This document shows, in pieces, positions 26,963-36,341 of a stretch of 56,953 nt of DNA. Each line of letters begins with the position of its first letter. Position 1 is the stretch's first letter. The stretch spans positions 1 to 56,953 of the forward strand of contig JAJPJE010000082.1 in assembly GCA_021324365.1 (NCBI GenBank), in the 5' to 3' direction. Source of the stretch: Terriglobia bacterium. GTDB taxonomy: Bacteria > Acidobacteriota > Terriglobia > Terriglobales > Acidobacteriaceae. A program made the position numbers and the translations under genes. The notes under the pieces were generated by a model, which saw only the letters and a program-made list of their open reading frames with translations, was not told the origin of the DNA and made no database searches.

Positions 26963-28150
26963 GTGTTGCGTTTTCGGACAGAGTTCGCCCCCGAGCACGA
27001 TGCAGAGTTCTTCGCCGCCATCCCTGCGAAAGCCGCCGTGTTCCTGCTGCGCGGACAGGCGGGGACCGAACCCTACGTCAGCAAAACGGCAAATCTGCGC
27101 AGGCGCCTCATCCGATTGCTTGGAGCGGAAGGTGAATCAACCCGCCGGCTGCACCTGCGCGATCGCGTTCGTACTCTTGAGTATTCCCCAACCGGCTCCG
27201 ACTTCGAATCGCAACTCGGGCTTTACAAGGTTTTGCGTGAGGCTTTTCCCAAAAACTATGTCGACCGCATGCGCCTGCGTTTCGCCCCGCTAGTTCATTT
27301 GCATCTTGAGAATCGTTACCCGCGCGCGTCCGTTACCGTGAAACTGGGCAGGAATCTTGCCGAGTATTACGGCCCCTTCCCATCGCGAGTGGCGGCAGAA
27401 AAGTTTGCCAATGATGCCCTCGACTTCTTCAAAATGCGGCGATGCATCGATGAGCTGAATCCAGACCCCAAATTTCCGGGCTGCGTCTATTCGGAAATGA
27501 AGATGTGCCTGGCGCCCTGCTTTCAGGGCTGCACCGATCACGAGTACGCCGCCGAGGTCATGCGCGTCCAGGAATTCTTTGATACCGCCGGGCAATCCTT
27601 GCGTCGCGAGTTGGAGCACGCCCGCGAAAAAGCATCGGAAGATCTGGACTTTGAAACGGCTGCCGCGCTGCATGCCAGAATCGAGAAGTTGAAACCGGTG
27701 CTGGCGCAACTGCCCGAGATTGCGACGCGATTAGATCGCATGAAAGGGCTGATGATCCAGCCGTCGTCAGACGTGGACTCCGTAATGCTCTTCTTGATTG
27801 AAGCGGGGAGGATTTCCGAGCCGATTCCGTTCCTCGTCAATCAGCCAGCGGATGCAGGCAAGATGCACTCAATGGAAGCTCGCTTGCAGGAAGCGCTCGC
27901 GGTTCCAACCTTCGGAAAATCGACCGTCCTCGAAACCATGGAACAACTCGCGATCCTGAAGCGCTGGTTCTATCGAACCAGCAAAACGGGCGAGGTGTTT
28001 TTTGCCGATCAGAATGGTGATCTGCCCTGGCGCAGAATCGTGCGCGGGCTCTCGCGAGTGTTTCGCGGCGAGAAGGCCGCGCCCGACCTGAGCGAGTCAG
28101 CCAAGGACTACTGGATCTTCCGGCACAAGGAAGCAGGACTCGAGAATTGA
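26963..28150 (+). CDS. Short UvrC-like protein with divergent GIY-YIG domain
   Basis: A GTG start opens a 395-residue protein resembling the N-terminal half of UvrC. The GIY-YIG region is divergent: VFLLRG and YVSKTANLRRRL stand where GIY and YIGKA-LR-R are expected, keeping the arginine but not the first tyrosine. The Cys-rich PGCVYSEMKMCLAPC segment resembles the cluster-binding site of UvrC, and a UVR motif (KASEDLDFETAAALHARIEK) follows. The C-terminal RNase H-like and helix-hairpin-helix parts are missing, as in the Cho family. A 3'-incision or repair-accessory role is inferred; loss of the tyrosine makes activity uncertain. Confidence 0.8.
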   Translation: MLRFRTEFAPEHDAEFFAAIPAKAAVFLLRGQAGTEPYVSKTANLRRRLIRLLGAEGESTRRLHLRDRVRTLEYSPTGSDFESQLGLYKVLREAFPKNYVDRMRLRFAPLVHLHLENRYPRASVTVKLGRNLAEYYGPFPSRVAAEKFANDALDFFKMRRCIDELNPDPKFPGCVYSEMKMCLAPCFQGCTDHEYAAEVMRVQEFFDTAGQSLRRELEHAREKASEDLDFETAAALHARIEKLKPVLAQLPEIATRLDRMKGLMIQPSSDVDSVMLFLIEAGRISEPIPFLVNQPADAGKMHSMEARLQEALAVPTFGKSTVLETMEQLAILKRWFYRTSKTGEVFFADQNGDLPWRRIVRGLSRVFRGEKAAPDLSESAKDYWIFRHKEAGLEN

Positions 28151-28205
28151 CTGATTGAGTGATTTGGTAATTGAGTAATTTTGCAATTTTGGAATTGGGA
28201 CTGAC

Positions 28206-29741
28206 TCACTGACTCAACGGCAAAATGGCTCTTTTGCGAAACACCACCTTCAATCCCCCGCGCCAGTGCTCATCCAACGCAATCAAGTTCCAGTCCACTT
28301 CCGGGCTGAAGTAGCGCAGCAACGTGTCAGTGGCGGGATGGATGTGCAGCGCCGGCGCGACCAGCAGCAGCAGCGGCGATTGCCCGCAAAGCGCCACGCC
28401 CGGAAAATATCCGAAGTCCTGAAATTCGCCGCGAGCATGATGCCAGCGCACGCGCGCCCAGTAATCAAGCCCCTGCAGCGGCAGATGGATGTCTTCGTCC
28501 GCCTTCAATTCCAGCACGGCGAGTCGCCCGTCTCTCGTGCAACTCAGCACATCGATCATGGCGCGATCGGCAGCGGAGAATGCGGGCACCTGTGAGTACA
28601 CGAACCGCGGATACAGTCGGTGATCCAGTGCGTGCACATCTTTTATGACCAGCGATTCGAGCCATCGCTCTGGAACCATGCGCCAAAGCGGGTCGGAACC
28701 ACTTGCGCGATCGACACGCCGGGACTGCGACAATCGGGCGCAGAGTTCTCGAAAGAACGATTCCGACTCTTGATTAAGAACCGCTTCATTCGCGCCCACG
28801 CCAAAAACAATTTCTTCTCTGGCGTGAAACGAGCCAGTAGCGAAGGCCACACGCGCGCGCGCAAATTCAAGTCCGCACACACGGAACGAAATTTCTACCG
28901 GCGTGAGGATGTGAACTTCTGCGCCTTGGACGAACTCCCCTATGCGGGCGATGGATGCAGCAAAGCGTTGGCGAGCGGCGGCGTTATCGGGGCAATGAAC
29001 CAGGCGTGTGCTGATATTGCCGACGTCGTCGGTGTCAATGCGATCCACCGTCGCTGTTTTCGCATCCACCTCGTACAGTTCCCAACTGGCTGCATGGCGA
29101 TGCAGGTGCGCCATGCGCTCCCGCACCATGGCGCTATGCCCGGCGGGGACGAAAAGCTTCAGTCCGCGAACGTGCCGGCGCTCCGATTCCCGCTGGCGCA
29201 GGTAATCGAGCCAGAGGATGCCGATGGTCAGCGACGAATCAATCGACGCCTGTGTTTCATTCTCGTTTACCCCGATCACGGCCCATGCGGATGTGCCTTG
29301 GTAGAGTGCACCGCGCGCGTAAATCGGGCCAAACGATCTCTCCAGGTCGATCGTCGAAGTGAGAGGCGCGATCTTCGCGCCTGGATATTCGCGCCGCAAA
29401 ACACGTTCGAGCAGCTTGTGATAACCGGCGCGTTGCGATTTCTTTGCCGACGCCGTGCGATGATCGCGACCACGGCAGATCTCCAGTTTGTTGGGACGAG
29501 GCTGCCCCAGCCGTTGCACCGTAAGCTTAAGCACTTCGTTCTTCTGCTCGGCATCCAGCACACGCCTGACGCAATTTCGTTCTTCCGACCACATGTGCAA
29601 CACGCATTTGCCGCGATCCGTCGATAGGGAATAGCGCGCCGTCTGCAAGTCAAAAAGCGTGGCGCCATCTTCGACAATAATCGCGCCACGAGATTCCGAG
29701 AGGAACTCGTGCACGGTGCGGGCTAGGGCAGTGAGATCCAT
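28206..29741 (-). CDS. Uncharacterised protein with PD-(D/E)XK-like C-terminus
   Basis: I do not recognise this 511-residue protein as a named family. Near the C-terminus the pattern Asp397 (MIDVLSC), Glu411-x-Lys413 (LAVLELKADED), Gln423 and Tyr427 (LQGLDYW) has the spacing of a PD-(D/E)XK nuclease core, with a possible first-helix Glu362. The N-terminal 350 residues look mixed alpha/beta with no known motif. There is no signal peptide or membrane segment. It converges with the UvrC-like gene, 55 bases apart. A DNA-cleaving or repair role is suggested by the motif alone. Confidence 0.72.
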   Translation of the reverse strand: MDLTALARTVHEFLSESRGAIIVEDGATLFDLQTARYSLSTDRGKCVLHMWSEERNCVRRVLDAEQKNEVLKLTVQRLGQPRPNKLEICRGRDHRTASAKKSQRAGYHKLLERVLRREYPGAKIAPLTSTIDLERSFGPIYARGALYQGTSAWAVIGVNENETQASIDSSLTIGILWLDYLRQRESERRHVRGLKLFVPAGHSAMVRERMAHLHRHAASWELYEVDAKTATVDRIDTDDVGNISTRLVHCPDNAAARQRFAASIARIGEFVQGAEVHILTPVEISFRVCGLEFARARVAFATGSFHAREEIVFGVGANEAVLNQESESFFRELCARLSQSRRVDRASGSDPLWRMVPERWLESLVIKDVHALDHRLYPRFVYSQVPAFSAADRAMIDVLSCTRDGRLAVLELKADEDIHLPLQGLDYWARVRWHHARGEFQDFGYFPGVALCGQSPLLLLVAPALHIHPATDTLLRYFSPEVDWNLIALDEHWRGGLKVVFRKRAILPLSQ

Positions 29742-29938
29742 GAAAGGCTGACGATGGACCTCACGGATAACACGGATTGGGACTGGTTTTCGGTGAAGTG
29801 GATCACAACGGACCGGAAGCGAGATCCCAGGTTAACGTCCAACACACGGACGCGAACCTGGGGCACCGCGCGGGAACCTTGGTCGCGGGCGAGGGCGTCC
29901 GCGCCACACAGAAAACACTTTAAGTACCACTTCTTAGA

Positions 29939-31996
29939 TCACCATACGTGACACGCGTTCTCTCTCACCATCGGCTGACCGGCTTTGCAGCCGAACGCCT
30001 TCTGGAACTCCGCCGAGTTCGAGACTACGCCGTTCACGCGATACTTTCCCGGTGAGTGTGGGTCGGTGAACGCTCGCAAGCGCGAATTTTCCGGCGTGAC
30101 GTTCTGACACCAGATCTGGCCGTAAGACAAGAAGAAGCGCTGCTCTGGCTTGAAACCATCTATCTCGGCCGGCTTACCGCCCTTCTGTGTCATGGCATCC
30201 TGCAATGCGAGATAAGAAATGCGCACGCCACCGTTATCAGCCGTGTTCTCGCCCAAGGTCAGCTTGCCGTTGAGATGGACATCATCGACTGCGACGTAGC
30301 TCGCGTACTGATCGGCGAGGCATTGCGTACGCTTATCGAACTCGGCCCGATCGGCAGGAGTCCACCAGGAATGGAAGTTGCCGAGAGCGTCGTATTGACT
30401 GCCCTGGTCGTCGAATCCATGAGTGAGTTCGTGACCGATTACCGCACCGATGCCGCCGTAGTTCACGGCATCGTCGATGTTGTTGTCATAAAAAGGCGGC
30501 TGCAGAATGCCGGCAGGGAAGTTGATGTCATTCATCGGAGGGCGATAGTAGGCGTTCACCGTCGGCGGCGACATCGACCATTCCGAACGATCCACCGGCT
30601 TGCCAATCTTGTTCAGTTGGCGATTTTCCTCGAAAGTATTGGCGCGCAGATAGTTCCTGAGCGCATCGTCGCGTTTAATGGTGAGTTTGCTGTAGTCGCG
30701 CCACTTGTCGGGATAGCCGATGTGATTGTTGACAGCACGTAGTTTGACGTCAGCCTGCTTCTTGGTTTCGTCCGTCATCCATGCCAGGTCCTGGATATCC
30801 TCGCCCATGGCCTTCTCGATGGCATTCACCATCTTCAAAGTGCGCTGTTTGCCTTCGACGCCAAATGTCTCGTCTACATAGGGCTGCCCGAGCGCTTCGC
30901 CGAGTTGATGATCAGTACGGATGACGCAGCGCTTCCAGCGTGCCTGGATTTCCTTCTGGCCGTTCATGTATTTGCGCTCGAATGCGAAATCTTCCTCGAT
31001 AAAGGGCTCCGAGAGTGCGGGTGCCGTGGTTCGCACCAGATGCCATCGCAGATAGGTTTTCCAGTCGGCGATCGGGACGGAATCAAGCGTCCCATTCACC
31101 TGCTTAAAAAACTCGGGATTCAGGACATTCAACTTGTCAAACTTGGGAGCATTCGCATCGGCAAAATACCGAGTGAACTCGAAATTAGGAGCGAGAGTAT
31201 TGAGCTCCGCCACACTCATCAGGTGATCGCGCTTTGCAGGATTGCGGCGCTCGGCGCGATCCATGGAGGCCTTCGCCAGATCGGTCTCGATCTGCAGCAC
31301 CGTTTTCGCTTCAGCCTCTGCGCTGTCCGGCTTGTCGCCAAGAAGTTCAAACATCTTCTCGACGTGCGCAACGTAACGCTCGCGCGTTTCCACCGACTTG
31401 GGATCCGCCTTCAGATAATAGTCGCGATCCGGCAAACCCAGTCCGCCCTGATCGACGTTGGCAATCATTTGGCTGGCATCGTGCATGTTGGGACCGGGGC
31501 CGAAGCCAAACAGGCTGTTCACGCCGATTGAATGCAGGTAAGCTACCGTCTTGATCACGTCCTGTCGGCTTTTGATGGCTTCGATTCGCTGTAGTTCCGT
31601 CTGGATCGGCTTTGCGCCCAGCGCGTTCACTCGAGTTTCGTCCATACATGCGGCATAGTTGTCGCCAATCTTCTGCATCACGGCGTCACGCTTCGGATTC
31701 GGAATAGCGGCCTTTTCCAGAATGCCGTGCAGGATGTCGTAGTTGCGTTCCTGCAGTTCATCGAATCGTCCCCAGCGGGACTGATCGCCAGGTATCGGAT
31801 TCTTCGCCATCCATCCGCCGCACGCATATTGGTAGAAGTTCACGCACGGATCGGCAGAGGGATCCATCGCGGTCTTATCAAAGCTTGGAATGCGCGGCGG
31901 CACTGGAGAAGCCGGGGCCTTATTCGGAGATGGCGCACTCTGAGAAAACGCCAGAGAGAACGAACAAAAAAGGAGAAAAAAAATCGTTGAGCGCAT
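29939..31996 (-). CDS. Secreted M13 family metallopeptidase (neprilysin-like)
   Basis: Starting at 31996 gives a clean signal peptide (MRSTIFFLLFCSFSLAFSQS); the longer frame upstream overlaps the antiporter gene and has no protein character. The 685-residue protein shows the M13 zinc site IGHELTHGFDD, the third ligand region GENTADNGGV, an NAYYRP block and the closing CHVW. M13 enzymes are single-chain zinc endopeptidases that cut short peptides outside the cytoplasm. An N-terminal region, GKNPIPGDQSRWGRFDEL-like, is also typical. The family is frequent in acidobacteria. It is 157 bases downstream of the antiporter gene. Confidence 0.94.
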   Translation of the reverse strand: MRSTIFFLLFCSFSLAFSQSAPSPNKAPASPVPPRIPSFDKTAMDPSADPCVNFYQYACGGWMAKNPIPGDQSRWGRFDELQERNYDILHGILEKAAIPNPKRDAVMQKIGDNYAACMDETRVNALGAKPIQTELQRIEAIKSRQDVIKTVAYLHSIGVNSLFGFGPGPNMHDASQMIANVDQGGLGLPDRDYYLKADPKSVETRERYVAHVEKMFELLGDKPDSAEAEAKTVLQIETDLAKASMDRAERRNPAKRDHLMSVAELNTLAPNFEFTRYFADANAPKFDKLNVLNPEFFKQVNGTLDSVPIADWKTYLRWHLVRTTAPALSEPFIEEDFAFERKYMNGQKEIQARWKRCVIRTDHQLGEALGQPYVDETFGVEGKQRTLKMVNAIEKAMGEDIQDLAWMTDETKKQADVKLRAVNNHIGYPDKWRDYSKLTIKRDDALRNYLRANTFEENRQLNKIGKPVDRSEWSMSPPTVNAYYRPPMNDINFPAGILQPPFYDNNIDDAVNYGGIGAVIGHELTHGFDDQGSQYDALGNFHSWWTPADRAEFDKRTQCLADQYASYVAVDDVHLNGKLTLGENTADNGGVRISYLALQDAMTQKGGKPAEIDGFKPEQRFFLSYGQIWCQNVTPENSRLRAFTDPHSPGKYRVNGVVSNSAEFQKAFGCKAGQPMVRENACHVW

Positions 31997-32153
31997 GGCA
32001 CTCCCGGACACAAGAAATGAGAAACGGGTGAGTTTACCGCAGCTTTCGATCTGGCTCCAGCCGGAATCGGCCATGGCTGCAGATTGTTTGGTTTCAATCC
32101 GGAGCCGGTGGCCCGCGGGCGAGGGCGCGCCATTACTGACCACTACCTTCCAG

Positions 32154-33368
32154 CTACCCCAGCGAACTCCGCTGAACCTCCTCGGTGTCGACGGGAGATG
32201 GTGGAGCGTCATGCGGCTCGTCGCGAAACAGGTATCGCAACGCGAGTGGCGAGATCAATGTAGTCACTGCCGTCATGATGATTACAACTGCATATGCCTG
32301 CTGTGAGATGACGTTCATCTGCAACCCGATCAGAGCCACGATGAGTGCAACCTCACCGCGCGGCGTCATCCCTACACCGACGCGCAATGCGCTCTTCGGA
32401 CCTTCATTCAGCACGGGTAGCGCGCATGCAACAACTTTGGAGATGATTGCCAGCCCCGAAATCACGGCTGCATCTATCAGCACGGAACGGCTGAACATGG
32501 CGAGATCGAGACGCGACCCCATGATGAAGAAGAAGAAAGGCGCCAGAAATTCATTGATGGCGTGAGCCCGCGGCGCGAGTCCCCACTCGGGAGCGTAGTC
32601 CGCGAATACCAGTCCTGCGAAAAAAGCACCGATGATGGCTGCCATCCCAATCTTGGTTGCCGCCACCGAGAGGCCGAGGCAGATGGCAAGCGCGAGAATC
32701 AGCGGCGCATCGTGCGTGGACATGCGTTCGACTCCCGGCCGCATGCCGCGGACAATTCGTGGGCCGATGAAGATCATGAAGAAAGCAAAGCTAAGCGCCT
32801 CGGCAATGAGAACGCCGATGTGAAGCCAATGCACTTTGCCGCCGGTGGCAACTCCGGTAACGACGGTGAGTACCACCATACCCAGGATGTCGTCGAACAC
32901 GGCTGCGCCAAGAATGATCTTGGCGGCACGGGTGTTGAGTGCGTCCAGATCGCTGAGCACGCGTGCCGTGATGCCAACGCTCGTCGCAATCATGGCTGCG
33001 GCCACGAAAATCGATTCGTGACTCGGTTCGCCGCGCAACGTAAGGTATCCGAAGCCAAGCACAAAGGGCGCGACGACTCCAGCGACGGCAACGCGTAAGG
33101 ATGTGCGTCCGACCCGAATGAGTTCCATCGGCCGGGTCTCCAGACCGACGGTGAATAGTAAGAAGATGGCGCCGATTTCAGCCAGGGAGCCGACTGATTC
33201 ACTCGGCACCACCAATCGCGTGGCATGCGGGCCCAGGAAGACGCCGGCAAGGATTTCCCCCAACACCCCCGGCAACGATAGTTGCTCGAACACCTCTCCA
33301 AAGACTTTTGCCCAGACAAAAATCGCGAACAGTTCGAGGAGGAATGTATCGGCGCTAGCGTGCGGCAT
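32154..33368 (-). CDS. CPA2-type cation/proton antiporter
   Basis: The 404-residue membrane protein has about 12 predicted membrane segments, with the motifs PGVLGEILAGVFLGP and AIFLLFTVGLET found in KefB/NapA-like CPA2 antiporters, and a membrane Asp pair in VFDDILGMVVL that fits proton/cation exchange. No TrkA-N or TrkA-C regulatory domain is attached, so it is the short form. Ions may be Na+ or K+; this cannot be told from sequence. The N-terminal methionine is followed by helix 1 with no signal peptide. The next gene on the strand is the M13 peptidase. Confidence 0.87.
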   Translation of the reverse strand: MPHASADTFLLELFAIFVWAKVFGEVFEQLSLPGVLGEILAGVFLGPHATRLVVPSESVGSLAEIGAIFLLFTVGLETRPMELIRVGRTSLRVAVAGVVAPFVLGFGYLTLRGEPSHESIFVAAAMIATSVGITARVLSDLDALNTRAAKIILGAAVFDDILGMVVLTVVTGVATGGKVHWLHIGVLIAEALSFAFFMIFIGPRIVRGMRPGVERMSTHDAPLILALAICLGLSVAATKIGMAAIIGAFFAGLVFADYAPEWGLAPRAHAINEFLAPFFFFIMGSRLDLAMFSRSVLIDAAVISGLAIISKVVACALPVLNEGPKSALRVGVGMTPRGEVALIVALIGLQMNVISQQAYAVVIIMTAVTTLISPLALRYLFRDEPHDAPPSPVDTEEVQRSSLG

Positions 33369-33564
33369 GAGCTTTCTTAGCCGTTAATCCTGAAGCACTT
33401 CTGCTAAATCGGCCAGTTCATTCTATTTATCGCAGTACAGCGTTGTGCGTTATAGAAATCCAGAGCTGCTGAGTGCTGAGTTCTGTCTTACGCCCCCGTT
33501 AGAGACCACGTCGTAAACTGCCGTTTCTGCCAGGACGGAAAGCCCGAATGTTGGTGGTACGTTG

Positions 33565-34923
33565 CTACTCCGTCACTCGTGCTTTCACGACTCCGTGTGC
33601 GAGCCGGGCCGAGATGGCGTCGCCTGGATTCACCTGGTCCGCGTTCTTGACCAGATTTCCTGCCGAGTCGAATACCAGGGCGTATCCGCGTTCCAGGATA
33701 TCAGTGGGGGAGAGAGCGTTCAGTTCTGCGGTAAGCTGTTCGAGTCGTGCGCGGTTCTTCTGCAGTTGGACGCGACCTGCTGCTGCGAGTGCGCCCGTAC
33801 GCGCGTCCAATTGGCTGCGAATAAATCCCAGCCGGGTACGCAGATCGTGGTGGCGAACGCGCGCAGCAGCCACGTCCAGTCGCCGGTGGCGCGCCCGGAA
33901 TTGCGCGTTCAGAGCTTCGCGAAGCCTGTACATCAACTCGTCGAGCCGCTGCTGCCGGCGCGAGATTGCGTCACGCATACGGGCGAAGGCTCCATGTTGC
34001 GAGAACTCGGTCAGCAACTGCTTCGCATGCAGCAGCTGATACCGGGTAGCGCGCGCGAGTCGCCGCCGAAGGTTTTCTACTTGCTCTTCGATCTCCTGGC
34101 GCGAACGGATCACCAACTCCGCTGCCGCCGAGGGCGTGGGTGCGCGTAGGTCCGCGACGAAGTCGATGATCGTGAAGTCGGTTTCGTGGCCGACGGCAGA
34201 AATCACTGGGATGCGCGAACCTGCCACGGTTCGCGCCAAGCCTTCGTCGTTGAATGCCGCCAGATCTTCGAGCGAGCCGCCGCCGCGCGCCACGAGGATT
34301 ACGTCAACATTATTCGCCCGATTGAAGAAACGCACTCCGGCGCTGACTTCGCTTGGAGCGGCATCACCCTGCACCTGCGCAGGAAAAATCAGCACGTTCA
34401 CCGAGTGATGCCGCCGCCTCAGGATGTTCAGGATGTCCTGCACCGCCGCTCCCCGCGGCGAAGTCACAATTCCAATGCGACGCGGCAACCCCGGGATTGG
34501 CTTCTTTCGCGCCTGATCGAACAAGCCTTCCGCAGCCAGTTTGGCTTTCAGTTGCTCGAAGGCAATCTGCAGCGCTCCCGCACCTTTGGGTTCCAGATAC
34601 TCGGCTGAAAGCTGCATCTCTCCCCGTGGCTCATAAATCGTGACGCGACCGCGTGCAATGATTTGCAGGCCATTTTCAGGTTTAAAACGAAGCAGCCGCG
34701 CCTGTGAGCGGAACATCACCACGCGAATCTGCGCGCCATCATCCTTGAGCGTGAAATACAGGTGCCCGGATTCTGCCGGGCGAAAATTGGAGATCTCTCC
34801 CTCGACCCACACGTCCGTGTATTCGCGTTCCACCCGGGTGCGCAGGTCGGACATGAGGTCGCGCACGCTCCAGATCCGGCGTGTCGGCTGGAAGGTGAAG
34901 CCCAGTTGTTCGCTGAGAGACAT
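33565..34923 (-). CDS. xseA: Exodeoxyribonuclease VII large subunit
   Basis: XseA with the small subunit XseB degrades single-stranded DNA in both directions. The 452-residue protein has an OB-fold N-terminus (VWVEGEISNFRPAESGHLYF), the catalytic-domain stretch GIVTSPRGAAVQDILNILRR, and DVILVARGGGSLEDLAAFND, followed by AVGHETDFTIIDFVADLRAP. The C-terminal coiled coil for XseB binding is present. No xseB is seen next to it. A 46-base gap separates it from the TPR gene on the same strand. Confidence 0.95.
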   Translation of the reverse strand: MSLSEQLGFTFQPTRRIWSVRDLMSDLRTRVEREYTDVWVEGEISNFRPAESGHLYFTLKDDGAQIRVVMFRSQARLLRFKPENGLQIIARGRVTIYEPRGEMQLSAEYLEPKGAGALQIAFEQLKAKLAAEGLFDQARKKPIPGLPRRIGIVTSPRGAAVQDILNILRRRHHSVNVLIFPAQVQGDAAPSEVSAGVRFFNRANNVDVILVARGGGSLEDLAAFNDEGLARTVAGSRIPVISAVGHETDFTIIDFVADLRAPTPSAAAELVIRSRQEIEEQVENLRRRLARATRYQLLHAKQLLTEFSQHGAFARMRDAISRRQQRLDELMYRLREALNAQFRARHRRLDVAAARVRHHDLRTRLGFIRSQLDARTGALAAAGRVQLQKNRARLEQLTAELNALSPTDILERGYALVFDSAGNLVKNADQVNPGDAISARLAHGVVKARVTE

Positions 34924-34969
34924 GAAACTTCAGTTTAAACACGATGTGAGCGAGACGGAAGAAGATGAA

Positions 34970-35704
34970 TCATTTGGCGATTTGGCGGCTCAGCCCTGCG
35001 GCTTTTCGGAACCACAGACGCTCGCGCCGCTTCTGGAAAGACGGCATCGTGCGTTTCTTTGCCTGAATTCGCTGCAACCACTCGCGACCCTCGGCGTCGC
35101 GTTTTTGCGAGGCCAAAAACGCGGCGTAGTAATACTGGATTTCCGTTGAAGTCGAGACCGCTGTTACGCGCGCAAACGCCGCCTGAGCTTTTTCGTTTTG
35201 CCCGGTCTGAGCGTACGCGTGTGCAAGTAGTCCGAGTGCACGATAGAAATCGTATTTAGGGTCGGCCTGAACCACTCGTTCGAGATCCGCAATCGCGGCT
35301 GTCCACTCTTTCAGTTCGATTTCCGCCAGAGCGCGCCGATAAAACGTGTCAGTCGAATCGGATCGCGACGCAATGGCGCGATCGAAGCATTCTTTTGCCC
35401 GGCTATAGCTGCCATCGTCCAGGTAAAGCGCGCCTAGTTCTTCCAGATTTCCGGCGGAAGGGTTGTCGAAAACCACAGCTTCCAACTCATGAATGCGTCT
35501 CCGGCGCGGAAACACTTTGAAGCTGCTGCGCAGCAGAGTCGCATCGGGAATCACTTCTACGGCAATGTAGATGAGCGCGCCCAGTGGGCCAAAGAAGATG
35601 ATGACAAACAGCCAATACCAATCTGGTCGCCGCCAAATGAAATGGACGATGGCGATTGCCTGCAGTATCAGACCATACGGCAAGATGTAGCCCAGAAATC
35701 CCAT
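34970..35704 (-). CDS. Membrane-anchored TPR protein
   Basis: The start MGFLGYILPYGLILQAIAIV at 35704 is preferred over an upstream frame start because it opens the hydrophobic segment directly. Two membrane segments at about 3-22 and 30-52 resemble the PLDc_N type; tetratricopeptide-like repeats follow (LGALYLDDGSYSRAKECFDR, RRALAEIELKEWTAAIADLE, LGLLAHAYAQTGQNEKAQAA). TPRs mediate protein contacts, so an inner-membrane assembly or adaptor role is likely. The 244-residue protein ends with a basic tail (KKRTMPSFQKRRERLWFRKA). The specific partner is unknown. Confidence 0.8.
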   Translation of the reverse strand: MGFLGYILPYGLILQAIAIVHFIWRRPDWYWLFVIIFFGPLGALIYIAVEVIPDATLLRSSFKVFPRRRRIHELEAVVFDNPSAGNLEELGALYLDDGSYSRAKECFDRAIASRSDSTDTFYRRALAEIELKEWTAAIADLERVVQADPKYDFYRALGLLAHAYAQTGQNEKAQAAFARVTAVSTSTEIQYYYAAFLASQKRDAEGREWLQRIQAKKRTMPSFQKRRERLWFRKAAGLSRQIAK

Positions 35705-35784
35705 TGTTGATCGACATTGTAATCGGAGATTACGGACCGAAGCCGTGACCACACTGCCTGGTTGCAATTACGAACGTCAGGGAA

Positions 35785-36006
35785 CTAGCGGAAACGGCTG
35801 ATCAGATAAAGCAGTAGCGAAAAAAGAATGCTCAGCAGAATCGATGTGGCGAGCGGAAAATAAAACGTAGTGTTCTTGCCCCGATAAACGATGTCCCCGG
35901 GCAGTTTTCCAATGGGCAGGTGGAGCCTTCCTGCCACGAGAACCACCAATCCAAGCAGCACGAGGACTCCGCCGCAGACCAGCAGCAGCTTGCCTATGTT
36001 GATCAC
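35785..36006 (-). CDS. DUF2905 family small membrane protein
   Basis: The 73-residue protein (GTG start) has two membrane segments and the DUF2905 hallmark GRLHLPIGKLPGDIVYRGKN between them. The family function is unknown. It is 80 bases upstream of the TPR gene on the same strand. Confidence 0.87.
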   Translation of the reverse strand: MINIGKLLLVCGGVLVLLGLVVLVAGRLHLPIGKLPGDIVYRGKNTTFYFPLATSILLSILFSLLLYLISRFR

Positions 36007-36176
36007 TACCCAATTCTAGTGCGAGACCTGTCAACATGCTGCTTGCCCAGCGGATCAGTACCCAGGAAACCTCGTCACTTTTAGTGTCTGGCCAGGTCAA
36101 GCTGCATTGATGGTGCAACCTGCGCGTTAAGCAAACCTCTCTAACTCGGGAGCTTGCCGAATAAGGAGATGAACCC

Positions 36177-36335
36177 GTGAGTATTTGGAGCATTCTATTT
36201 ATTTTGTTTATTTTGGCGTGGATTCTGGGGTGGGGCGTGTTCCACGTCACCGTTGCTGCCATTCACATCCTGCTTGGGTTGGCGGTGCTGGCGCTGATTC
36301 TGCACTTTGTGCGAAGAAGCTCTGCGCGGGCGTGA
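36177..36335 (+). CDS. lmo0937-family small membrane protein
   Basis: A 52-codon frame starting GTG at 36177, eight bases after a GGAG ribosome site, gives MSIWSILFILFILAWILGWG followed by a second hydrophobic helix with HILLGLAVLALILHF and a basic end. This is the layout of the lmo0937 family: two membrane segments separated by a short HV-containing turn. The function is unknown. It is divergent from the DUF2905 gene and convergent with the HD-GYP-like gene. Confidence 0.75.
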   Translation: MSIWSILFILFILAWILGWGVFHVTVAAIHILLGLAVLALILHFVRRSSARA

Positions 36336-36341
36336 GCAGCG

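Noticed and set aside
28620-29627. 335-residue antisense open frame over the PD-(D/E)XK-like gene
   Set aside because: The minus-strand protein has a consistent nuclease-like pattern and the plus-strand translation has none.
31997-32212. N-terminal extension of the M13 peptidase
   Set aside because: It overlaps the antiporter gene and precedes a clean signal peptide at 31996.
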